Of a stretch of 64,000 bases of DNA, positions 26,322 to 34,900 are shown one piece after another. This DNA comes from Sphingobacteriia bacterium RIFOXYC2_FULL_35_18 (GTDB taxonomy: Bacteria; Bacteroidota; Bacteroidia; Chitinophagales; Chitinophagaceae). Location: assembly GCA_001829005.1 (NCBI GenBank), contig MIAG01000002.1, forward strand, positions 237,210 through 301,209, given 5' to 3'. The number at the start of each line of letters is the position of its first letter. Position 1 is the stretch's first letter. The notes under the pieces were generated by a model. It was not told the origin of the DNA. It was given only the letters and a program-made list of their open reading frames with translations, and did not search any database. The translations under genes and the position numbers were made by a program.

Positions 26322-27041
26322 CTAGTTGGTCTTTGCTATTTTTTTGGCAATTACAATAGTGTTTAAATAGAAACGATCAGACTTAGGCCAAAATGGTTCA
26401 ACCAAACTAAATCCCATGTTCATAACAGGAATTCCAATTTGACGGACTATTTTTTTAAACAAGGGTATTTTGTTAAATATAGGTACTCGATGCATCCAAT
26501 GATCATGAATGTACAAAACAAAGAGTTGGTGCAAAGCGCTCATAAAGTGACCATTCTTATCAATCAAAATTACCTTGAACCCATTTTTTTCCAACATATC
26601 ATTTAAGGCAAACTGGGTGTACCTGGCATAATCAACAGGAATTTCATGTTCTTCCCAGGCAAATGGACAGGTGAGTAAAATTTGCGCCCCTGGCTTCATT
26701 ACACGGTTTAATTCGGGCAGTATATCTTGTAACCCAAATACATGCTCAAACACTTCACTGGTAAAAACCGAATCGAAGCTCTCGTTTTCAAATGGAATGG
26801 TCTTGCCATCATAATAAAAATCAACTCCCTCATTTTGATGGTCATGCCCCTCCCCATTGTAATCTAGTCCTATATACTCGCCAACATTTGTAAACAAAGA
26901 TTGATATGGCTTTTCTCCACATCCAAAATCGAGGAGTTTACCCTTGAGTTGTGGCGCATATAAACTAATTTTACGGTACAAGCCCTTTCTTATAAAATAA
27001 AGAGGATGTTTATACGAGGGATTAAAGTTTTTAGGTACCAT
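26322..27041 (-). CDS. class I SAM-dependent methyltransferase of the glycan island
   Basis: From Met 27041 the protein is 239 residues. Motif I is KLLDFGCGEKPYQSLF, strand 2 is YIGLDYNGEGHDHQ, and FDSVFTSEVFEHVFGLQD is the usual post-motif. The C-terminal half contains hydrophobic helices (GFKVILIDKNGHFMSALHQ). The upstream frame continues to 27086 but a TATCTTGC box (27073-27066) lies there, and the opposite-strand GT4 gene would overlap, so 27041 is chosen. It is likely to methylate a sugar or lipid-linked glycan, inferred from four glycan genes around it. Confidence 0.72.
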   Translation of the reverse strand: MVPKNFNPSYKHPLYFIRKGLYRKISLYAPQLKGKLLDFGCGEKPYQSLFTNVGEYIGLDYNGEGHDHQNEGVDFYYDGKTIPFENESFDSVFTSEVFEHVFGLQDILPELNRVMKPGAQILLTCPFAWEEHEIPVDYARYTQFALNDMLEKNGFKVILIDKNGHFMSALHQLFVLYIHDHWMHRVPIFNKIPLFKKIVRQIGIPVMNMGFSLVEPFWPKSDRFYLNTIVIAKKIAKTN

Positions 27042-27065
27042 ATTATCAAATGCAGCAATTGCAGG

Positions 27066-27073
27066 GCAAGATA
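27066..27073 (-). promoter_or_regulatory. TATCTTGC box before the glycan methyltransferase
   Basis: On the minus strand CGTATCTTGCCC lies 25 bases upstream of the ATG at 27041. It is one of four GTATCTTGC copies found close to start codons in this window. Confidence 0.35.
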
Positions 27074-27079
27074 CGGAAT

Positions 27080-28174
27080 ATGACAATTAGGTATGATTAC
27101 CAGATTTTTTGCGAACAACCTTATGGAGGTATTTCTCGTTATTATTATGAATTAATTTATAGACTGCAACAGAAACCAGGCATCCATATCCAACTAGACA
27201 TACTATCAGCAGATAATATATTCTTAGAACAATTAAAAGGAAAGAATTTTTGGAATGAATTGCAGTTCAAGGGTAAAAAAGATTTGAATCGTTTGCTTTC
27301 CAATGCCTATGATAGTTTTGCTGCAAGAATGCAACCATTTGACGTATTTCACCCAACTTATTATAGTAAAACTTCTTTAAACAGAACAGCTGGCAAGCCA
27401 ATGGTTATAACCATTCATGATATGATTGATGAGCGATTTCATCAAGGCCAAGCTGCTTATGAAAACATTATTTCCCTTAGGGCTAAACATATTCATCAAG
27501 CAAATAAAATCATTGCTGTTTCTGAAAATACCAGAAATGATTTAATTGAATTATGTGGCGTAGACCCCAATAAAATTGAAACCATTTATCATGGCAATAG
27601 TTTTAATGTAAACATTGAAAGATTTACCCAGCCAAGGCTAATTGAACAAGAATACCTCTTGTACACAGGTAAAAGATATGCATATAAAAATTTTAAGCGT
27701 TTTGCAGAAAGCTTGATTCCCATTATGCAAGCAAACCCAGACTTATATTTGGTTTGTGCGGGTGGAAGTGCTTTTAAGAACGCAGAATTAAATCACTTGA
27801 AAGAGCTACAAATCCTACAGCGGGTGATTTATCAACCCATTCAAGATAACGAACAACTAGCATCATTGTATAACCATGCACAGTGCTTGGTATACCCCAG
27901 TTTGTATGAAGGCTTTGGTTTACCTATTATTGAAGCTTTTGCTTGCGGTTGTCCGGTCATTACATCAAAAGGGTCTAGCACTGCAGAGATTGCGGGTGAT
28001 GCAGCGGTTTTAATCGACCCAAATAATACCAATGATATGACCGAAAAAATAAGGGAAGTATTCAACAATCCTTCTCTGCAAAATCAATTGGTTCAACTCG
28101 GGCATAATCGAGCCCATTTATTTAATTGGGATAAAACCGCCAATCAAACCCTCAAATTGTATCAAGCTATTTAA
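27080..28174 (+). CDS. GT4-family glycosyltransferase
   Basis: The 364-residue protein (ATG 27080) has the GT-B two-domain fold. The C-terminal nucleotide-sugar-binding site is clear: YPSLYEGFGLPIIEAFACGC with the EX7E pair, then PVITSKGSSTAEIAGDAAVL. The N-terminal domain begins RYDYQIFCEQPYGGISRYYY with the acceptor-side GG loop, and VITIHDMIDERFH is conserved in the family. It probably adds a hexose to a surface polysaccharide. It is divergent from the methyltransferase and 34 bases ahead of the TylF-like gene. Confidence 0.85.
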   Translation: MTIRYDYQIFCEQPYGGISRYYYELIYRLQQKPGIHIQLDILSADNIFLEQLKGKNFWNELQFKGKKDLNRLLSNAYDSFAARMQPFDVFHPTYYSKTSLNRTAGKPMVITIHDMIDERFHQGQAAYENIISLRAKHIHQANKIIAVSENTRNDLIELCGVDPNKIETIYHGNSFNVNIERFTQPRLIEQEYLLYTGKRYAYKNFKRFAESLIPIMQANPDLYLVCAGGSAFKNAELNHLKELQILQRVIYQPIQDNEQLASLYNHAQCLVYPSLYEGFGLPIIEAFACGCPVITSKGSSTAEIAGDAAVLIDPNNTNDMTEKIREVFNNPSLQNQLVQLGHNRAHLFNWDKTANQTLKLYQAI

Positions 28175-28208
28175 ATAGCCGTTATTTTTACTTTCTCAAG
28201 TTGTAGAA

Positions 28209-28955
28209 ATGAAGATTAAACCTATTAAGGCACTCAAAGTATTTTTTGGTCAAGACGAAAAAAAAGCGGCATTGCCACCTGATTTTGAAACCATTCATGA
28301 AAATATAATTGCCAAAGTAAGGCCTTATACCATGACAAGTCCTGAAAGATTATATGGTTTAATTGAAAGTGTACAATATGTGGTAAAAAATCAAATACCA
28401 GGTGCATTAGTAGAATGTGGCGTCTGGAAAGGGGGATCTATGATGACCATTGCAGAAACCTTGTTGGCATTAGGTATTAACGATCGCGACTTGTATCTCT
28501 ATGATACTTTTGAAGGGATGACTGCTCCCACAGCCGAAGATGTAGACCAATTAAATAGAGATGCTGCATCCCAATTGAAACAAGATCTCAATAAAAAAAC
28601 AGATAGCGTGGTTTGGGCTTATTCTGGTTTAGAAGAAGTAAAAAGAAATATTGCTTTAACAGGTTACCCTTCGGATAAAATACATTTCGTTCAAGGTGAT
28701 ATATTAAAGACCATACCAGCTACTTTACCAGGACAAACTGCTTTACTAAGATTAGACACCGATTGGTACGAATCTACCAAACATGAGATGGAACACTTGT
28801 ATCCCCTTTTGGTATCAAAGGGTGTCCTCATTATTGATGATTATGGCTTTTGGAAAGGGTCTAGAAAAGCAGTAGACGAATATTTAGCAGCCAACCAAAT
28901 TGGCATTCTTTTACATAGAATGGACGAAACAGGTAGGTCCGCAGTAAAACCTTAA
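28209..28955 (+). CDS. TylF/MycF-family O-methyltransferase
   Basis: The 248-residue protein shows PGALVECGVWKGGSMMTIAE, the TylF SAM-binding motif, followed by DLYLYDTFEGMTAPT and, further on, LLRLDTDWYESTKHEMEHLY and GVLIIDDYGFWKGSRKAVDE. The Asp pairs (LDTD and IIDD) are the metal ligands of this Mg-dependent sugar O-methyltransferase family. It follows the GT4 gene in the same direction (34 bases) and probably methylates a hydroxyl of the same glycan. The gene ends five bases before the convergent GT2 gene ends. Confidence 0.85.
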   Translation: MKIKPIKALKVFFGQDEKKAALPPDFETIHENIIAKVRPYTMTSPERLYGLIESVQYVVKNQIPGALVECGVWKGGSMMTIAETLLALGINDRDLYLYDTFEGMTAPTAEDVDQLNRDAASQLKQDLNKKTDSVVWAYSGLEEVKRNIALTGYPSDKIHFVQGDILKTIPATLPGQTALLRLDTDWYESTKHEMEHLYPLLVSKGVLIIDDYGFWKGSRKAVDEYLAANQIGILLHRMDETGRSAVKP

Positions 28956-28959
28956 TCAT

Positions 28960-29742
28960 TTATGCATTGGCTAAGCCCAATGCCTTCTTTATTTTAAAGA
29001 GCCATTTCCCAAAACTCGTTTGCAATAACCAATGCAAAATGCGTAATCTCAATTGCCAGATTCTGCATTTTAAAGAGAACCCAAAATAGTGTTCGTAAAT
29101 GGCAATATTGTCCTTTAATGATTGTTTATAATTTTTGGTACTGATGCCAGAATCATCAAATATGGCAATGGTTTCATTGATATAACCGTAGGGCTCGTTG
29201 GCTATACGGCACATCAAATCGTAATCCATGGCTATTTTAAAATCATTATTAAAAAGTCCAATTCGGTCGTACACTTCTTTCTTTACAAACCAAGTAGGAT
29301 GTGCCACACTTCTCATACCACGATACAATTTGTTTGCATCAAAAGGCTTTCCAATTTCTATTATTTCTCCTCCCCTTACCACCCGAATATTCCCACTAGT
29401 CCAACAAATGTTGGGGTTCTGAGTGTAAAAATTTTGAACAATTGACAATACATTTTCAGAAGCATAAGTATCCCCCGCATGCAACAAATGGGTAATAGGA
29501 TGGTTGGCATTTAGAATGCCTTTGTTAAATGCATCTCCAATACCCTTGTCTCTTTCATTAATCCATCGTCTGTAGCTAGGCTGTGGTTGGCTAATTAACC
29601 AATCTGCAATTTCTTCATTGGTTGAACCATTGATAATTAAATGTTCACTAGGATGCACTGTTTGTTCATCTACAGAAATACAAGTTTTTTGTAAATCTGA
29701 TAGATTATTAAAACAAATACTAATGACGGTTATTGCATTCAT
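28960..29742 (-). CDS. GT2-family glycosyltransferase
   Basis: The 260-residue protein has a short GT-A domain (AITVISICFNNLSDLQKT and ERDKGIGDAFNKGILNA), with the HAGDTY segment in place of the DxD motif and WTSGNIRVVRG downstream. No membrane anchor is predicted. Enzymes of this WcaA-like group transfer sugars in O-antigen or exopolysaccharide assembly. Its ATG overlaps the mqnA stop by four bases (ATGA), so the two are translationally linked although mqnA belongs to menaquinone synthesis. Confidence 0.82.
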   Translation of the reverse strand: MNAITVISICFNNLSDLQKTCISVDEQTVHPSEHLIINGSTNEEIADWLISQPQPSYRRWINERDKGIGDAFNKGILNANHPITHLLHAGDTYASENVLSIVQNFYTQNPNICWTSGNIRVVRGGEIIEIGKPFDANKLYRGMRSVAHPTWFVKKEVYDRIGLFNNDFKIAMDYDLMCRIANEPYGYINETIAIFDDSGISTKNYKQSLKDNIAIYEHYFGFSLKCRIWQLRLRILHWLLQTSFGKWLFKIKKALGLANA

Positions 29743-30500
29743 GAAAGATTGGCTGTTTGTAATTGTTTCAATTTTTGGTGGAATAACTCAATGGCTTTTA
29801 ATTTTTCAGGACTTAAATTATATTGAATATTTTCGGTGTAATAGGTTTTCAAATCATAGTACGGATAAGATTGTTCAGCCACTACTTCGTCTAAATGTTT
29901 TAATCCATATCCCAATGCCCTATTAAATGCATCAATAAAATCAGGATCAATGGGTTTGTTGGCCACCCAAGCAGCAAAAACAAAGGGTAAGCCAGTATGA
30001 TTATTCCAAGCGGTTGCCAAGTCATACATATAAGGTGAAATCAATCGCTGTTCTAAAGCTCTATCCCCAATTACTACTCCTGCTGTTGTTCCTTTGATTT
30101 GATCCCTAAAATCCAAGGAAGCGGCTTCCAATTCAACATCAAGTTGCCAATATTCTTTTAATAAAATTCTAGCCAAATTAACCGAAGTTCTGCTTTGATA
30201 GTCGAGCAATACTTTTTTTACCTCTTGAAGGGGCACTTCGCTAAAAATAGCAACAGAAGCCACGTCTTCTTCTGCCGAAATACAATAATCAGCTACAATA
30301 TGGGCATTTTGTATGGAGGGGATCATAGCCACCGGAATAAGGCCTATGTCAATATGGTCGTTTTTTAAATCAGCAGCAATTCGGGCCGGGTAATCTTCAG
30401 TTAGAATAATTCGGTCTAATAAGCCCGATCTTTTGATACCAAACATCATTGGTTTAGTATTTAAATAACTTACGGCTCCAACACGTATCTTCTTGTTCAA
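29739..30500 (-). CDS. mqnA: chorismate dehydratase, menaquinone (futalosine) pathway
   Basis: The 253-residue protein converts chorismate to 3-enolpyruvyl-benzoate in the first dedicated step of the futalosine pathway. The N-terminus has RVGAVSYLNTKPMMFGI, then HIDIGLIPVAMI and a Ser-rich LLDYQSRTSVNLARILLKEY block, all typical of MqnA, a periplasmic-binding-protein-like fold used in the cytoplasm. No other mqn gene is in the window. Its stop overlaps the ATG of the GT2 gene, and it is transcribed divergently from purB with 66 bases between start codons. Confidence 0.88.
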   Translation of the reverse strand: MNKKIRVGAVSYLNTKPMMFGIKRSGLLDRIILTEDYPARIAADLKNDHIDIGLIPVAMIPSIQNAHIVADYCISAEEDVASVAIFSEVPLQEVKKVLLDYQSRTSVNLARILLKEYWQLDVELEAASLDFRDQIKGTTAGVVIGDRALEQRLISPYMYDLATAWNNHTGLPFVFAAWVANKPIDPDFIDAFNRALGYGLKHLDEVVAEQSYPYYDLKTYYTENIQYNLSPEKLKAIELFHQKLKQLQTANLS

Positions 30501-30506
30501 TTCAGC

Positions 30507-30514
30507 TACTTTTG
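30507..30514 (+). promoter_or_regulatory. -7 promoter box for purB
   Basis: TACTTTTG matches TAnnTTTG exactly, 52 bases before the purB ATG. The box lies just upstream of the mqnA start on the other strand, so this short divergent region is compact. Confidence 0.4.
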
Positions 30515-30566
30515 TACAAAGAAAAGATTAATTATACTATTTAACTATTCCCTATTTAAAAATCAC

Positions 30567-31913
30567 ATGGAACTGACTCAATTAACAGCACTTTCGCCAA
30601 TAGATGGCAGATATAGAAAAAAAGTAGAACATTTAGACGAATATTTTGCAGAATACGCCCTTATCAAATACAGGGTCTTGGTTGAAGTAGAGTATTTTTT
30701 TTTCTTGGCAGACCAAAAGTTTTTTAAGCTGCCTTTAAAAGCCAGACAGTCACTACGTACCATGCTGGAAAATTTTAGTATTGACGATGCCAATCAAATT
30801 AAACTATTAGAGTCGGTAACCAATCATGATGTTAAAGCGGTGGAGTATTTTTTAAAAGAACAAGTGGAAAAAGCAGGAATTGGCCATTTGAAAGAATGGA
30901 TCCATTTCGGATTGACCTCGCAAGATATCAACAACACCGCAATACCGCTAAGCTGGAAACATGCCATGGAACATGAATACTTACCAGCGTTAATCAACTT
31001 ACAAAATAGCATTTACTCGCTTGCCAGCCAATGGAAGGATATTCCATTGCTAGCAAGAACCCATGGTCAGGCCGCATCTCCTACTAAACTAGGAAAAGAA
31101 TTCATGGTTTTTGTTGAACGAATACACAATCAAATAGAATTATTTAGCAGTATTCCTTATGCCGCAAAATTTGGTGGAGCTACTGGTAATTTTAATGCAC
31201 ACCATATTGCATTCCCAAAGAAAAACTGGGTATTATTGGGTAATAAATTTGTGGAAGAAGTATTAGGTTTACAAAGGATGCAGTTTACTACTCAAATTGA
31301 ACATTATGATTCATTGGCTGCACATTTTGATGCATTAAAGAGGATCAATAATATTTTGATAGACTTATGTAGAGATATTTGGACTTATATCAGCATGGAC
31401 TATTTTAAACAGCAAACTAAAAAGGGGGAAGTTGGTTCTTCTGCTATGCCTCATAAAGTAAACCCGATAGATTTTGAAAATGCAGAAGGTAATTTTGGCA
31501 TTGCCAATGCATTGTTAGAACATTTAAGTGGGAAATTGCCTATCAGTAGATTACAAAGAGATTTAACAGATTCCACTGTATTAAGGAATATGGGTGTTCC
31601 CATGGGGCATATCAGTATTGCCATTCAATCTTTAGAAAAAGGATTGTCTAAGCTCATCTTAAATGAACCAGCCATTAAAGCAGACTTAGAAAACAACTGG
31701 CCAGTTGTAGCTGAAGCCATTCAAACTATTTTAAGAAGAGAAAATTATCCCAATCCATACGAGGCTTTAAAAGACTTAACGAGGGGCAAACAAAAGATAG
31801 ACAAAGTGGCTATTCACCAATTTATCAATTCTTTAAAAATCAGCCCTGCGCTCAAAAAAGAATTAAAAGCTATTACCCCTTCCAATTATACAGGCGTTAA
31901 CCCTGCATATTAG
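30567..31913 (+). CDS. purB: adenylosuccinate lyase
   Basis: The 448-residue protein catalyses two fumarate-releasing steps of purine synthesis (SAICAR to AICAR and adenylosuccinate to AMP). The fumarase-superfamily signature GSSAMPHKVNPIDFENAEGN is complete, with the catalytic Ser in the SS pair. LARTHGQAASPTKLGKEF and HFGLTSQDINNTA are further conserved blocks carrying the general acid His. Length and order match the E. coli-type PurB of about 450 residues. It lies upstream of the tamB-like gene, separated by 67 bases without a terminator. Confidence 0.95.
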   Translation: MELTQLTALSPIDGRYRKKVEHLDEYFAEYALIKYRVLVEVEYFFFLADQKFFKLPLKARQSLRTMLENFSIDDANQIKLLESVTNHDVKAVEYFLKEQVEKAGIGHLKEWIHFGLTSQDINNTAIPLSWKHAMEHEYLPALINLQNSIYSLASQWKDIPLLARTHGQAASPTKLGKEFMVFVERIHNQIELFSSIPYAAKFGGATGNFNAHHIAFPKKNWVLLGNKFVEEVLGLQRMQFTTQIEHYDSLAAHFDALKRINNILIDLCRDIWTYISMDYFKQQTKKGEVGSSAMPHKVNPIDFENAEGNFGIANALLEHLSGKLPISRLQRDLTDSTVLRNMGVPMGHISIAIQSLEKGLSKLILNEPAIKADLENNWPVVAEAIQTILRRENYPNPYEALKDLTRGKQKIDKVAIHQFINSLKISPALKKELKAITPSNYTGVNPAY

Positions 31914-31980
31914 TTTGGTACTTAAATTGCTTTACTAACCTGATTATTAAAAAGTAAATAGCTCAGCCCTGCGTAAATTT

Positions 31981-34900
31981 TTGATCATATTCAGGAAATT
32001 CGTACTTATCCTATTAACGGTATTAATTCTGTTGTATCTAGCCATACAAACAGATTTAGTACAGAATGCATTGGTTAAATATGCAACGGGGAAGCTGAGT
32101 AACTCTTTAGGTGCCGAAGTAAGAATTAATAAAGTTAGCTTTTCTCTTTTCAGTAAAGTTAGCATGGAAGGCACTTTGATTAGAGATCAACAAAAAGATA
32201 CCCTTTTGTATGCGGGTAGTTTAAAAGTAAATATTACCGATTGGTTTTTCTTAAAAGATAAGGCTGAATTAAAATTTATAGGACTTGAAAATGCAGTGGT
32301 AAAGATGCAAAGAAAAGATTCCATTTGGAATTATCAGTTTATAGCTGATTATTTTAGCACCCCTACCACTAATAAAAAGAAGAAAAATGGTTTCGAGTTA
32401 AATTTGAAAAAAATCAATCTTAAAAACGTCCATTTTTTTCAAAATGATTTATGGGTAGGTACACAGAATACTATTAAAGTTGGGGCATTAGAAATAGATG
32501 CCGAAAAAATTGATTTTGCAAAAAATCTATACTTTATCAACGATATAACCCTTACAGAACCAAGAGTTATTCTGCAGAACCTAGAAGGATTAAGACCACC
32601 TAAACTTAAAAAGATCACTCCCTATTATGACGGGAAAGAGATGTACTTTAATCCAGGCGGCATTGGCATTAAAGTGAAAAATATTCAAATCACTAATGGC
32701 TCATTATTTATAGAAGGTAATACTAACCAAGCTAGAAAAGGATTTGATGAAGCACATATTGAATTATTTCAGTTAAATGGTTCGCTTAGTTCGTTAGAGA
32801 TGAACAAAGACACTATTTCAGCAAAAGCAAAAATCAAGGTAAAAGACAGAAGTGGATTTGAGTTGAAAAATTTGGCAGCAGATATAAAGTTTACACCACA
32901 AATAATGGAATTCCGCAATCTCGATTTGCAAACCAACAAAAGCAAATTGGGAAATTATTATGCAATGCGGTATAAAGATTTCAATAAAGACTTTGCAGAC
33001 TATATTAATAAAGTAACTATGGTTGCAAAGTTTAATAAAGCAACCATACACAGTGATGATATCGCTTATTTCGCACCAGAGTTAAAGGGATGGAACAAAC
33101 ATATCAATATAGGCGGGAATTTTGAAGGAACAGTATCTGAATTTAATGCTACTGCACTGAATGCAAGTATTGGAGCTAATACACAATTAACTGGCAACCT
33201 TATGATGAAAGGATTGCCCAATATAAATACTACCCAAATTAAACTAAGCAATGGAACCCTATTAACCAATGCTTATGACTTGGGAATTTTTGTTCCCGAT
33301 TTAAAAGGAATCACCAACCCTAATTTAAGTGCCTTAGGCAATATCACCTATAGGGGTAATTTTAACGGAACCATTCAAAACTTTAATACTACCGGTGTTT
33401 TCTCTACTAAGTTGGGGGGAGTACAAACCAATATTAGCATGATATTACCTTCAGTAGGCGAACCTTCATTTGATGGATTTATTAGCACAAAAAGATTTAA
33501 TCTTGGTAAATTTTTACAAATTGACTCTTTGGGACTAATCAACTTCAGTGGTAAGTTAACAGGAAGCAGTTTTAATATAGATAAATTAAAAACAACATTC
33601 GACGGTACCGTCCACTCTGTGAACTTCAATAATTATACCTATACCAATATTATTGCAAATGGTACCATTCAGAAAAAATCTTTTAATGGAGAATTAGAAA
33701 TTGACGATCCTAATCTTGGATTTACCAGCAATGTGGAAGTAGATTTTAGTAAGGAGCTCCCTTTGTTTAATATAGTAGGTGATCTTTCTAAAGCAGATTT
33801 ATTTGCATTGAATCTTATTAAAAATGAAATAAAAGTAGCCGGCTTACTCGACGTAAACTTTTCTGGAAAAAATATTGACCAGTTTATTGGATCTGCTAAA
33901 TTATTAAATGCCAGTATTCAAAATCCGAATACCAGTATTCAATTTGACTCTTTAAACTTAATTTCAAGTTATCAAGATTCAATAAAAACATTGCATATTG
34001 GCAGTAACGATTTTAACGCCAGCATTATTGGAAAATTCAATATTGCAGAGCTACCTTCAAGCTTCCAAGCATTTCTACACAATTATTATCCAGCATACGT
34101 TCAATCGCCTAAAACCACCCCGAAAAACCAACAATTCAATTTCACTTTTAACAGCTTATACATTGAGCCCTACTTTAAAATATTTACCAATAAAATTAGC
34201 GGGTTTAATGACGTTAATATTAATGGATCAATTGATACAAAAAATATTGCTTTAGGGGTAAATGCATATGTTCCTTATGGAAAATACGATCGCTATGCAA
34301 CCACCGGATTCCAATTAGAGGGTAAAGGAAATTTTGATTCATTAAGTGTAACTACCAATATCAAAAACATTGAAATTGGAGATAGTTTAAACTTACCAAA
34401 TTCAGTCATTAATATTACATCAGCCAATGACCACTCAATCGTTTCAATCAATACCAAAGCAAATAGCACATTAGATGATGCTTCCCTTTTAGCAGATGTA
34501 TATACTTTAGAAGATGGAGTTAGAATTATGTTCAGGCCGTCAAGCTTTGTTTTAAACGATAAACGTTGGACAATTGAAGAAAAAGGGGAATTAGTAATTA
34601 GAAAACGATTTTTGAGAGCAAATAATGTTCAATTTTCTCAGGGTGGCTTTCAGGAAATCAAAATAGAAACAGAAGAAGAAGATGGAGGCAATACCAGTAA
34701 CCTTGTAGTGGATTTAAAAAATATTGTTTTAGGGGATATTACTTCGCTGTTTATGAAAAGGGAAACCTTAGAAGGGGTAGTAAGCGGGGAAATTAGGCTC
34801 ACTGAATTCCTAGGAGACTTTTCAGCAAAAGCAACATTAAAAGCAGCAGAATTTAGTTACGAACAAGATTCAATTGGGCTTGTAAATATTGATGCTTCTT

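Noticed and set aside
27042-27086. Longer start (27086) for the glycan methyltransferase and 27050 for the GT4 gene
   Set aside because: The two would overlap head-to-head; the internal starts at 27041 and 27080 fit the domains, and a promoter-like box lies between them.
30695-30705. Run of nine T's in purB
   Set aside because: It codes for Phe residues in an intact essential gene; slippage would inactivate it and no regulatory role is evident.
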